From: a virus
Length of the DNA: 64,000 nucleotides
Direction: 5' to 3' (one strand)
Virus record (IMG/VR): IMGVR_UViG_3300032288_001980
Coordinates: 119,899-183,898 of that record
Below are positions 31,914-39,400 of the stretch, one piece after another. Both the position numbers and the translations under genes were made by a program. Position 1 is the stretch's first letter, and the number at the start of each line of letters is the position of its first letter. Under the pieces are notes generated by a model. That model ran no database searches, was not told where the DNA came from, and worked only from the letters and a program-made list of their open reading frames with translations.

Positions 31914-33689
31914 ATGATTAAAGTTAAAAATCTAACTATCAAAAATTTTATGAGCGTGGGTAATGTTACCCAGGCAGTTAATTTGGATCAACATGGTCTT
32001 ACCCTAGTACTAGGTAACAATATGGACTTGGGTGGAGACGGCAGTAGAAACGGAACAGGAAAAACTACTTTAGTTAATGCATTATGCTATGGCTTGTATG
32101 GTCAAGCCATTACTAATATTAGGAAAGATAATCTTGTTAACAAAACAAACTCCAAAAACATGCTGGTTACTATCGACTTCGAAAAGAATGGTTCGAGTTA
32201 CCGAATCGAAAGGGGTCGTAAGCCAAACATATTCAAATTCATTGTCAACGAAAGCGAGATTACTGATGGCCCGACCGACGAAGGCCAGGGAGAAAATCGC
32301 TTAACACAGGAACACATAGAACAAGTGTTAGGCATGAGCTATGATATGTTCAAACATATTTTAGCTTTGAATACATTTACTGAACCCTTTCTAAGCATGA
32401 AGGCCAATGACCAACGTGCTATTATTGAACAATTATTGGGCATTACACTATTAAGTGAAAAAGCCGAAGTTCTTAAAGAGCTGATCAAATCTAGCAAAGA
32501 CAGTTTAAAAGAAGAAGAATTTAGAATTAAAGCTCAACAGGAAAGCAATAATAAAATTAAAAGTTCTATAGACGATCTTGAAAGGCGCAGTAGTGTTTGG
32601 CTTAAAAAGCACGACGAGGACCTTGTAATATTACAACGAACTGTAGAAGAGCTTGAAAACATAGACATTAATACTGAATTGGCCAATCACCAATTGGTTA
32701 CTGCTTGGCGTGAAAAAGAAAATAAAATTAAACGTCTTAACAAGGATATCAGTACACATCAAAGTGCAGTTAAACGATTGAATATTCAATTGACTGAATT
32801 AACTAGTGCGTTGAGTAAAGCAGAAGATCACAAGTGCCACGCCTGTGGACAAGATATTCACGACACACAGCAAGAGTCAATGCTTAACGAAATTCAAGAA
32901 GCAGTTGAGCTGATTCGAACTGATTTATCTAAAGAACAAGTTTTAGAAAAAGAAACCACGGATGCAATTTTAGCACTGGGGGAACTAGGTACTTGCCCTA
33001 GCCTAAAGTATGCTAACTTAGATGATGCTATTAATCACAAAACTACATTGGATAATACGTATCACCAACTAGAAACTAAACTTCTAGAAGTAGATCCTTA
33101 TGCAGAACAAATTGCACATCTTAAAGAAACTGCGTTAACTGAGCTGAACTGGGACAGGGTTAATGAACTTACGCGATTAATTGAACATCAAGAATTTTTA
33201 TTAAAACTGTTAACTAACAAAGATAGCTTTATACGTAGGAAAATTATTGAACAAAATCTTAGCTATCTAAATCATAGACTAGAATACTATTTAGAAAAAC
33301 TAGCGTTACCGCACGAAGTTAAATTTCAAAGTGATCTAACTGTAACTATTACACAGCTAGGACAAGAGTTTGACTTTGATAATCTAAGTCGCGGCGAGCG
33401 TAATAGATTGATTTTAGGGTTAAGTTGGAGCTTTAGAGATGTTTACGAAAGTCTCAACAATCCTATTAATATTTTGTTTATTGACGAAATGATTGACTCG
33501 GGTATGGACCCTAATGGGGTAGACAGCGCACTGGGAATTCTTAAGAAAATGTCGCGCGAACAGAACAAAAATATATTCTTAATTTCGCACAGAGACGAAT
33601 TGGTCAGTCGTGTAAATACAATTCTACAAGTTACTAAAGAAAACGGATTTACTACGTTTGGACTAGATGTAGATATGATAGAGGTATAA
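31914..33689 (+). CDS. 46: Recombination ATPase subunit gp46 (SbcC/Rad50-like)
   Basis: The N-terminus has a Walker A loop in GDGSRNGTGKTTL; two long coiled-coil arms flank a zinc hook CHACGQD at about residues 306-312; and the C-terminus carries the signature NLSRGERNRL and Walker B ILFIDEMID. This is an ABC/SMC-type ATPase that works with gp47. Its 591 residues compare with 560 in T4. The start lies twelve bases after gp47. Confidence 0.95.
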   Translation: MIKVKNLTIKNFMSVGNVTQAVNLDQHGLTLVLGNNMDLGGDGSRNGTGKTTLVNALCYGLYGQAITNIRKDNLVNKTNSKNMLVTIDFEKNGSSYRIERGRKPNIFKFIVNESEITDGPTDEGQGENRLTQEHIEQVLGMSYDMFKHILALNTFTEPFLSMKANDQRAIIEQLLGITLLSEKAEVLKELIKSSKDSLKEEEFRIKAQQESNNKIKSSIDDLERRSSVWLKKHDEDLVILQRTVEELENIDINTELANHQLVTAWREKENKIKRLNKDISTHQSAVKRLNIQLTELTSALSKAEDHKCHACGQDIHDTQQESMLNEIQEAVELIRTDLSKEQVLEKETTDAILALGELGTCPSLKYANLDDAINHKTTLDNTYHQLETKLLEVDPYAEQIAHLKETALTELNWDRVNELTRLIEHQEFLLKLLTNKDSFIRRKIIEQNLSYLNHRLEYYLEKLALPHEVKFQSDLTVTITQLGQEFDFDNLSRGERNRLILGLSWSFRDVYESLNNPINILFIDEMIDSGMDPNGVDSALGILKKMSREQNKNIFLISHRDELVSRVNTILQVTKENGFTTFGLDVDMIEV

Positions 33690-33697
33690 TCCCGGCC

Positions 33698-34153
33698 ATG
33701 GACATTGTAATTACTAAAGAAAAAGATAAAACCGGAGAAGAAGTTGTTGTTAAATTAGCCCAGCAAATCGGGGGCAGTCCCGTGATGCCTTTCTTTTTAC
33801 GTAACTATGCGGATTTGATAGACAACGGGCATTCCAATCCCTTTATGTTTGGCACTAATAAAAGCAAAGCAGTTTATATTGAAGTCAACAATGAAGTTGC
33901 AGGGCATATTGTTTATGATATCTTAGACGATGCTTACAAAACTGCTTGGATTGTGTTTAGCTGTGTCGAAGACGGTTTTCGTCGAAGAGGCCTTTACATG
34001 ATTATGCACAGACACTTTGAGCAAATAGTCAAAAATGCGGGTAGCAAAAGAATAGCTAGCCATGTACATGTAGATAATAAAGTTCGTTATGCCAGCTGTG
34101 AAGCTGTTGGCATGAAACCGGACTTTTATAGAATGGAAAAGACAATAGCATGA
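33698..34153 (+). CDS. GNAT-type N-acetyltransferase-like protein, 151 aa
   Basis: VEDGFRRRGLYMIMHRHFEQ near residue 90 matches the R-x-x-G-x-G/A acetyl-CoA loop of the GNAT fold with its following helix, and the flanking strands (AVYIEVNNEVAGHIVYDI, KRIASHVHVDNK) fit. Typical substrates are amines of proteins, antibiotics or small molecules. It opens an accessory cluster after gp46 and shares ATGA with the next gene. Confidence 0.75.
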   Translation: MDIVITKEKDKTGEEVVVKLAQQIGGSPVMPFFLRNYADLIDNGHSNPFMFGTNKSKAVYIEVNNEVAGHIVYDILDDAYKTAWIVFSCVEDGFRRRGLYMIMHRHFEQIVKNAGSKRIASHVHVDNKVRYASCEAVGMKPDFYRMEKTIA

Positions 34154-34989
34154 CATTAAAAGAACAATTTGAACAAAATGGATGGGTAGGACCTATTCAA
34201 ATTATGTCGCGAGAAGAAGCACTGGCTTATAAAGAAATTGCGATGGACACTGAAGAGCAACTAAAACTAATGAACAGTGACTATCGTTGTAAAAGCAATG
34301 TGTTGTTTCCTTTTGTCGATCGCATTAGTCGCAGTCCTAAGTTGATAGAAGCCTTAACTGAACTTATTGGGCCGAATATTCATTGTTGGGACACACTATT
34401 TTGGATTAAAAAGCCAGGTGATGGCAAAGATGTTAGTTTCCACCAAGACGCTACTTACTGGAACTTTGATAAAAAACATCTAGCAGTTACCGCATGGTTC
34501 GCATTCGATGATGTTGTACCTGAACACGGCAGTCTTGAATATGTACAAGGCAGTCATAGAGTTTTTCAACGTAGACACAAAGATGTTAAAACTGACACTA
34601 ATCTTTTGATGCGTGGCCAAACTGTTGATGAAGACTTGCCTAAAGAACGTGTTAAAACTACAGTTCCGGCCGGTAGCGTCTTGTTACACAGTCCTTATAT
34701 TATTCACGGGTCTGGTCCTAATCGTGCGGCCACTAACCGCGTGGCCATGGGAATGATCTTTGCCAGCACAGAATGTAAGCCTATTTTAAATAGAGCTCCA
34801 GAATCTACTGTAATGGTTTCGGGTACCGACACTTATAACTATATGATACATGATCCCCAGCCAACGGGCAACTGGGAAGCCGATAAGGCTAATTGGCGCA
34901 AAGCCTATGATCGTCAACATGACAATTATTACTTTATGGAACAATCTCCTGCAAGCCCTTATAAGGAATTCGAAAAGGCAGTTGCATGA
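34150..34989 (+). CDS. Phytanoyl-CoA dioxygenase (PhyH)-like oxygenase, 279 aa
   Basis: The PhyH pattern is well kept: FHQDATYWNF with H98 and D100 as iron ligands, HGSLEYVQGSHR after it, and IIHGSGPNRAATNRVAMGMIF with H186 and R197 as the third ligand and 2-oxoglutarate anchor. PhyH-type enzymes hydroxylate fatty acyl-CoA, amino acids or nucleobase derivatives; here the substrate is unknown. PhyH-like genes are frequent in marine T4-like phages. It overlaps both neighbours by four bases. Confidence 0.88.
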   Translation: MTLKEQFEQNGWVGPIQIMSREEALAYKEIAMDTEEQLKLMNSDYRCKSNVLFPFVDRISRSPKLIEALTELIGPNIHCWDTLFWIKKPGDGKDVSFHQDATYWNFDKKHLAVTAWFAFDDVVPEHGSLEYVQGSHRVFQRRHKDVKTDTNLLMRGQTVDEDLPKERVKTTVPAGSVLLHSPYIIHGSGPNRAATNRVAMGMIFASTECKPILNRAPESTVMVSGTDTYNYMIHDPQPTGNWEADKANWRKAYDRQHDNYYFMEQSPASPYKEFEKAVA

Positions 34990-35510
34990 TTTTTAAAGAT
35001 TGGCGCGATTGCGATCAAAGTCCTATTGACTTAAATTTTGAACGTCATAAAATATATTATGTACATGCTAGAGCATGGCATATTAAAGGATACCTATTAG
35101 GTAGACATAGTTATCTTACTTGGTGGGATAAAAAACACAAAAAGCAATTGGTTATTGAATACACTGATAGAGAAACTTTAGATATACAAAATGCTAACAT
35201 ATTGTATTCTGGAAGAGAAGAGTATACACTACACGCTCCTTATATCAGTGACAGGCTAGCTAATGCTCGTTGGTTTGGTGCCGATCCTGTTATCAAAGCA
35301 GAATGTACTAATCATTTACAGTATGAAGACCTTGTTAGTGCTTGCGAACATTATCCTTATAAGACAACATCTTTTGATTTATTAAAAAATAACTGTAACA
35401 CTTTTACATCTTATTTGTTGTATCAATTAGACTTAGACATCAAGCAGCCTTGGCCTGCAATTGGACACAAAAACAGACAGACATGGATTAATTATGGACT
35501 TGAAATTTGA
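34986..35510 (+). CDS. DUF3750-like protein, 174 aa
   Basis: The chain has the DUF3750 layout as I remember it: ARAWHIKGYLLGRHSYLTWW, then ANARWFGADPV, then YPYKT and NNCNTFTSYLLY, ending PWPAIGHKN. The conserved Asn-x-Asn-Thr-Phe region and His suggest an enzyme with a papain-like arrangement, possibly a hydrolase or transferase, but the family has no established function that I know. It shares four bases with the PhyH gene and 17 with the next PP-loop gene. Homology is judged by eye. Confidence 0.5.
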   Translation: MIFKDWRDCDQSPIDLNFERHKIYYVHARAWHIKGYLLGRHSYLTWWDKKHKKQLVIEYTDRETLDIQNANILYSGREEYTLHAPYISDRLANARWFGADPVIKAECTNHLQYEDLVSACEHYPYKTTSFDLLKNNCNTFTSYLLYQLDLDIKQPWPAIGHKNRQTWINYGLEI

Positions 35511-36579
35511 GTATACAGAGAACAATCATTTCAAATGGGGATTCGGTGACGAGTGGTATAATCGACCGGACCCCACTAAACAATATAAAATACATCTAGG
35601 ATATACTACTAGACCGGTAATGCGCTTCAGAGAAGAATGCATCGACGTGGCTAGAAAAATTGCCGCAAAAGCTACTAAGCCCATAATAGTGGGGCTCAGT
35701 GGTGGCAGTGATAGTCAAATGGTCTGTTTGAGTTTTAGAGAAGCAGGAGTTCCGTTTAAAGTTGTTATTGTAAAAATGTATGATAACGAAGAACGATTAG
35801 TTAACGGACACGATATTAAGACTGCTTATGCTTTTTGTGAAAAGTACAACATCGAATGGATTGATTTCGAAATTAATGTCGACGAGTATTATCAGACTAA
35901 GGGCGCAGAATACGCAGCCAAGTACGGCTTAACAGGTGTTCATACATTATTACAATGCGCCACCATGGACTTTGTAGGGCAAGATTACTGCTATATTATG
36001 GGCGGTGGCGATATTGTGTTTGCCCCTTATAAAACTTATGTAACTCCTGACGTTGCAGATCAATTGCCTACCATTCCTAATTTAGATCAAATGGTTAGGC
36101 CTTGCTGGTGGCAAACACCGTTGCCTATCATGCAACATATGATGACTATGGGCTATGAAGGTACTAGTAAATTTTATTTGTATACCCCGGAAATTATTGC
36201 CGCTTACTTAACAGATCCAGTAGTCACTGACTTTTTAAATGCTCAAGATACTATTTACGAAGTGTTTTGCAGATGGCATCCTTATTCTAGGATGTGGTGG
36301 CGCTGTTTCCATATGTTGTTTAAACCATTGATGACACAACGCGAATGGCCTGAAATGCTTCCTGCAAGAAAATACACAGGGTTCGAACAGTTACAAGGTA
36401 AAAATTTTAACTCTGGTAAAGAAGTGCTTTATCAAAAATGGATTAATGATGCCGCCGGTGGAATATCAGACGGTCAAGTTATAACTACTCCGATTCCGGA
36501 ATTAATCAAATATGTAACTACTCCTCACGATCATAATTTAGTTTCTACTAGAATTGTACGCGGAGTTAATGTAGGTTGA
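35494..36579 (+). CDS. PP-loop ATPase, asparagine-synthetase-like domain, 361 aa
   Basis: The PP-loop SGGSDS (residues 69-74) follows a strand PIIVGL, and helix QMVCLSFREAG follows, as in asparagine synthetase, GMP synthetase and ExsB/QueC-type enzymes that adenylate a substrate. A second conserved-looking GGGDIVFAPYK segment lies near residue 173. No glutaminase domain is present, so nitrogen, if used, would come from ammonia or another donor. I start at ATG 35494; an ATG at 35461 in the same frame lies deep inside the DUF3750-like gene. It is one of two adjacent PP-loop genes. Confidence 0.8.
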   Translation: MDLKFEYTENNHFKWGFGDEWYNRPDPTKQYKIHLGYTTRPVMRFREECIDVARKIAAKATKPIIVGLSGGSDSQMVCLSFREAGVPFKVVIVKMYDNEERLVNGHDIKTAYAFCEKYNIEWIDFEINVDEYYQTKGAEYAAKYGLTGVHTLLQCATMDFVGQDYCYIMGGGDIVFAPYKTYVTPDVADQLPTIPNLDQMVRPCWWQTPLPIMQHMMTMGYEGTSKFYLYTPEIIAAYLTDPVVTDFLNAQDTIYEVFCRWHPYSRMWWRCFHMLFKPLMTQREWPEMLPARKYTGFEQLQGKNFNSGKEVLYQKWINDAAGGISDGQVITTPIPELIKYVTTPHDHNLVSTRIVRGVNVG

Positions 36580-36581
36580 TT

Positions 36582-37619
36582 ATGAAACAGTATTTGTGGG
36601 CAAATTGGAATAAATTAGATTATTCGTCTATGCCTTATAGGGATGGTTTTAAAAGTGTAGCCGGCTGGTTTGAATTTCCTGTGGACCGATTTAATGTACT
36701 GAATAATAAATTAGAACTACCCACATATAACATTGTTAAAGATCCAGTGTACTCTTTAACTAATTTAACCAATGATTGGGAATGTAGACTTTATAGTATA
36801 TTAGATCAAATTGCCGATAGAGTTTTTAAAACTGCTGGTGAAAAAACTATTGTGCTGACTTGGAGTGGTGGCATTGATAGTTCTTGTATTTTAGTTTCGT
36901 TAAAGAAACATCCTGAATTTAAAACAAAATTAGAACAGGGCAAATTTAAAATTGCCTTAACTAGCACAAGCATAGACGAATATCCTGAACAATTTTATAG
37001 AGACATATTACCTTCAATCCCTATTACTACCTTAGATTATCTCAGGTTAATGAATGATCCTGATGTAATGTTAGTAACCGGAGACATGGGAGATCACGTA
37101 ATAGGCTCAACAGATGTCCTTAGATTTACTAACGGGCTACCTGGAGATTTAGATTTAATGTTACCATGGAAACAAGTATTACCTAGAATAGTCGAAGTTA
37201 ATGACAATGCGTTTTATCAAGATTTATTGTTTACAATAGTTAAAAAAGCACCTTTTGAAATTTTATCTATTAATCAATTGATGTGGTGGTGGGCAAATGC
37301 TTTAGACCATCAGGACGATTTACTACGACCATGGTACTGGAGCACTACTACTGATTTATCGGAAATAGCTAGCCAAAACAAAGTCTTTAGATTCTTTTAC
37401 GATGATGCATTAATGACTTTTAGTTTTGAGTACATGAGTACTAATCCCGAATATCATACTTACATTGACAATAAATTATGGATTAAAAGATATATTGTAA
37501 ACAGCAACGGCGACGAACACTATATTAATAAACAAAAAATATTCAGTCAACGTATGAGTTTGCGTCATACATTTAAAACAGAGATATATTACGAAAACGG
37601 TGCAGTTGCATGGCAATAA
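36582..37619 (+). CDS. PP-loop ATPase, second copy type, 345 aa
   Basis: TIVLTWSGGIDSSCIL holds the PP-loop SGGIDS at residues 95-100. TGDMGDHVIGS further on recalls the GDG/GD loop of asparagine synthetase that binds Mg. It is not a close copy of the 35494 protein: only the loop and surrounding strands agree, so divergence is old. Start at ATG 36582, overlapping region with the previous stop at 36577-36579 by none; a TTG six bases upstream is less likely. It is followed by an overlapping gene of unknown type. Confidence 0.78.
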   Translation: MKQYLWANWNKLDYSSMPYRDGFKSVAGWFEFPVDRFNVLNNKLELPTYNIVKDPVYSLTNLTNDWECRLYSILDQIADRVFKTAGEKTIVLTWSGGIDSSCILVSLKKHPEFKTKLEQGKFKIALTSTSIDEYPEQFYRDILPSIPITTLDYLRLMNDPDVMLVTGDMGDHVIGSTDVLRFTNGLPGDLDLMLPWKQVLPRIVEVNDNAFYQDLLFTIVKKAPFEILSINQLMWWWANALDHQDDLLRPWYWSTTTDLSEIASQNKVFRFFYDDALMTFSFEYMSTNPEYHTYIDNKLWIKRYIVNSNGDEHYINKQKIFSQRMSLRHTFKTEIYYENGAVAWQ

Positions 37620-38251
37620 CTAGAATTAAAATATTAGTTGATCAGGTTACAGAACAAGTAATTTGGCTAAGTTATTTCTTAGATACAAAGCCACCTGTTA
37701 TCGAATCTAACTTAAACTTTTTTACCTATAGCGGTGAACCTACTGTAAATGTATGGCAATTGTATTTGTCTTACAAATTACATTACAATATTAAAGACAA
37801 AGTTTTTTATAAAAAATTACCAAATTCCAATTCATTTAAGCAAATACAATTTACCAGAGCTAAGTGTATTGCCGTAAATTATATTAGTTCTGCTTGTGAT
37901 TATCAGTATGAAAAATACAATTATATTAATCATCAACTATATTTGGATCAAAATTCTTTCAATCATGAACGTTGGGTTGAACTTATGATGCATACTCATA
38001 GTTGCACTAAAGATGAAGCCAAAAAACTTTTACAATTTAAACGAGAAGAATATGAACTAGCAGTTTTTCATTTTGAATCTATCAGATATACATTTGCAAA
38101 TAAAATCAAACAGGCACAGACATTAGAAGAAGTTAATGATTATTACAAAGAAACTATAGCAAAACTAATTAGTCCCAACAGCGCAAAATTAATAAATTCA
38201 CCAATCATACAGGGCGTAGGCCTAGAAAGTGGTCAAAATTCTGCACCCTGA
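37610..38251 (+). CDS. Hypothetical protein, 213 aa
   Basis: I do not recognise this one. The N-terminal half is rich in aromatic and beta residues (VIWLSYFLDTKPPV, YKLHYNIKDKVFYKKL); the C-terminal half is helical and coiled-coil-like (EAKKLLQFKREEYELAVF, AQTLEEVNDYYKETIAKL). It overlaps the second PP-loop gene by ten bases and is the last member of the accessory cluster, so it may act with those enzymes, perhaps as a carrier or adaptor; this is inference from position. Confidence 0.6.
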   Translation: MAITRIKILVDQVTEQVIWLSYFLDTKPPVIESNLNFFTYSGEPTVNVWQLYLSYKLHYNIKDKVFYKKLPNSNSFKQIQFTRAKCIAVNYISSACDYQYEKYNYINHQLYLDQNSFNHERWVELMMHTHSCTKDEAKKLLQFKREEYELAVFHFESIRYTFANKIKQAQTLEEVNDYYKETIAKLISPNSAKLINSPIIQGVGLESGQNSAP

Positions 38252-38264
38252 TATATAGTAAGCA

Positions 38265-38693
38265 ATGACTTGGCTGTATAATGGAAGTGAGATTTTAGAT
38301 TTACCTGAGGACTGTATTGGATTCGTTTATATGATAACCAATATAGTAACTGGCCGCAAATACATAGGCAAGAAATTGGCAAAATTCTCTAAAACAACTT
38401 ACAAAACAGTAAAACTCAAAAACGGCAACAAAAAGAAAAAGAAAATTCGCTCCAAGATAGATAGTGATTGGCGCGATTATTATGGCTCAAACGACCAACT
38501 CAACAAAGACGTGGAAACTCTAGGCAAAGAAAACTTCAAACGAGAAATACTTTACTATTGTAAATCTAAGGCAGAATGTAGTTATATTGAGGCACGAGAA
38601 CAATTTACACACAGAGTATTAGAATCACAAGACTACTATAACGGGCACATTCAAGTTCGCGTCCACGGCTCCCACATTATCAACAAACTTTAA
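38265..38693 (+). CDS. GIY-YIG endonuclease, 142 aa
   Basis: GFVYMITNIVTGRKYIGKKL carries the V-Y / Y-I-G signature of the GIY-YIG nuclease (the G-I-Y is degenerate, VYMI), followed by a Lys-rich insertion (KNGNKKKKKIRS), the DWRDYYGS segment and FKREILYYCKSKAECSYIEA with the catalytic Glu. It resembles T4 Seg-type or intron homing nucleases. It ends seven bases before a highly structured non-coding stretch (38700-39153). Because the next genes are on the other strand, an intron split of a known gene is not evident. Confidence 0.85.
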   Translation: MTWLYNGSEILDLPEDCIGFVYMITNIVTGRKYIGKKLAKFSKTTYKTVKLKNGNKKKKKIRSKIDSDWRDYYGSNDQLNKDVETLGKENFKREILYYCKSKAECSYIEAREQFTHRVLESQDYYNGHIQVRVHGSHIINKL

Positions 38694-38699
38694 TAACCA

Positions 38700-39135
38700 C
38701 TACGGATAAGCTGAGTCCCGGCTGATTACAAGGGATCCTAGACCTGGCCAAGCGTGAGCACAGGGATGGAAATTCTGCGCCGTAGCAGAGACTGAAACCA
38801 CTATCCTTAACAGGACGAAGTTCAATTGCTTGAAAAGAACTGGGTTTAGTATATGTAAAGCTGAAATGAGTGAGCTCTGTTGACAATTACAACTCACAGG
38901 TTATAACAGATTGCTCTAATAGTTTGTTAAAACCGCGTTAAGTCTAGCGTAAAAGGGTACAGCAGAACCGCCCTTGCTTGGTCAAAACAAGTTGCTTAAT
39001 TAGAGTGTGACATATGGATGAAGGATAATGTCTAAACATTTGGCCTTGAAATAAGGCTAAGTGTGACTGAACTCAGGATAATACTATACCAGTTAAAAAA
39101 AATTATTCGAGCTTTACGAAGTAAAGTGAAGAATA
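38700..39135 (+). ncRNA. Candidate structured RNA, about 435 nt
   Basis: No convincing gene lies here, yet the stretch holds many complementary segments. A three-way junction is formed by AAACC (38795-38799) with GGTTT (38843-38847), enclosing TCCT/AGGA (38804-38815) and AGTTC/GAACT (38819-38841). Other helices are GGTT-TAACA-ATT with AAT-TGTTA-AACC (38899-38934), AAGGG/CCCTT (38953-38975), AATG/CATT (39027-39040), GCCTT/AAGGC (39043-39057) and TATTC-CTTTAC with GTAAAG-GAATA (39104-39135). A GUGA tetraloop (38754-38757) lies inside CCTG/CAGG. The loop CCGTA of hairpin 38774-38789 can pair with TACGG at 38701-38705, a pseudoknot. I do not recognise an Rfam class. It is transcribed together with the GIY-YIG gene if at all. 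Confidence 0.6.
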
Positions 39136-39153
39136 GGCTGTGTTTACACAGCC
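39136..39153. terminator. Hairpin between convergent genes
   Basis: GGCTGTG-TTTA-CACAGCC is a perfect seven-base-pair stem with a four-base loop. It separates the structured RNA from the minus-strand gene ending at 39155. On the plus strand it is followed by the pyrimidine-rich GTTATCTTCTTTT, which is weak for a terminator; it may act as a processing or pausing site for either strand. Confidence 0.5.
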
Positions 39154-39154
39154 G

Positions 39155-39352
39155 TTATCTTCTTTTACTTGATTCTTTCATTGCTCTTTCTTCTTGTTCT
39201 GCCTTGTACTGAAGTGCTTCTCCAAGAGCTTCACGTTCTTCTGGGCATAAATTATAGATTTCGCTGTATGGCATTCCGCTGTAAATGGCTAATAGCATTA
39301 AATCTTTCTGTGTGGCTTTCTGGTCTTTTTCGAAAGAGCTAACGAAATCCAT
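39155..39352 (-). CDS. Small tape-measure-chaperone-like ORF (gp51-like), joined to gp26 by -1 frameshift
   Basis: The reading frame is open from the -1 register of the gp26 stop region through to 39155. Read on its own it begins MDFVSSFEKDQKATQKDLML and contains LAIYSGMPYSEIYNLCPEER, a segment resembling small proteins found after gp26 in marine T4-like phages and, in arrangement, the T part of lambda G-T. No ribosome site precedes its ATG, which supports synthesis as a fusion rather than as a free protein. The fused product would be 358 residues (279 from gp26, 14 linker residues RLRLSQLLKEPAKL, then 65). Confidence 0.7.
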   Translation of the reverse strand: MDFVSSFEKDQKATQKDLMLLAIYSGMPYSEIYNLCPEEREALGEALQYKAEQEERAMKESSKRR

Positions 39353-39358
39353 TAGTTT

Positions 39359-39400
39359 AGCGGGCTCTTTCAGTAATTGAGAAAGCCTTAGCCGAAAAAA
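39359..39400 (-). promoter_or_regulatory. Programmed -1 frameshift signal at the end of gp26
   Basis: On the reverse strand the heptamer U UUU UUC (39400-39394) lies in the gp26 frame as GAT TTT TTC GGC TAA, the X XXY YYZ form with X and Y both U. Directly after it GGCT-AAGG-CTTTC-TCAATTACT-GAAAG-AGCC can fold into a bulged stem-loop (stem bases GGCT/AGCC and CTTTC/GAAAG), with the inner stem starting eight bases past the heptamer. The -1 frame is open from here into the 39352-39155 ORF. Confidence 0.75.

Noticed and set aside
39104-39126. tRNA with a TTCGA T-loop
   Set aside because: TTCGAGC occurs but no acceptor stem, anticodon arm or CCA could be fitted, and no other tRNA was seen in the window.
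38265-39153. Group I intron with an internal GIY-YIG gene
   Set aside because: No flanking halves of a known gene on the plus strand, the next gene is antisense, and no clear P7 or splice-site pairing could be drawn. Kept only as an option for the structured RNA.
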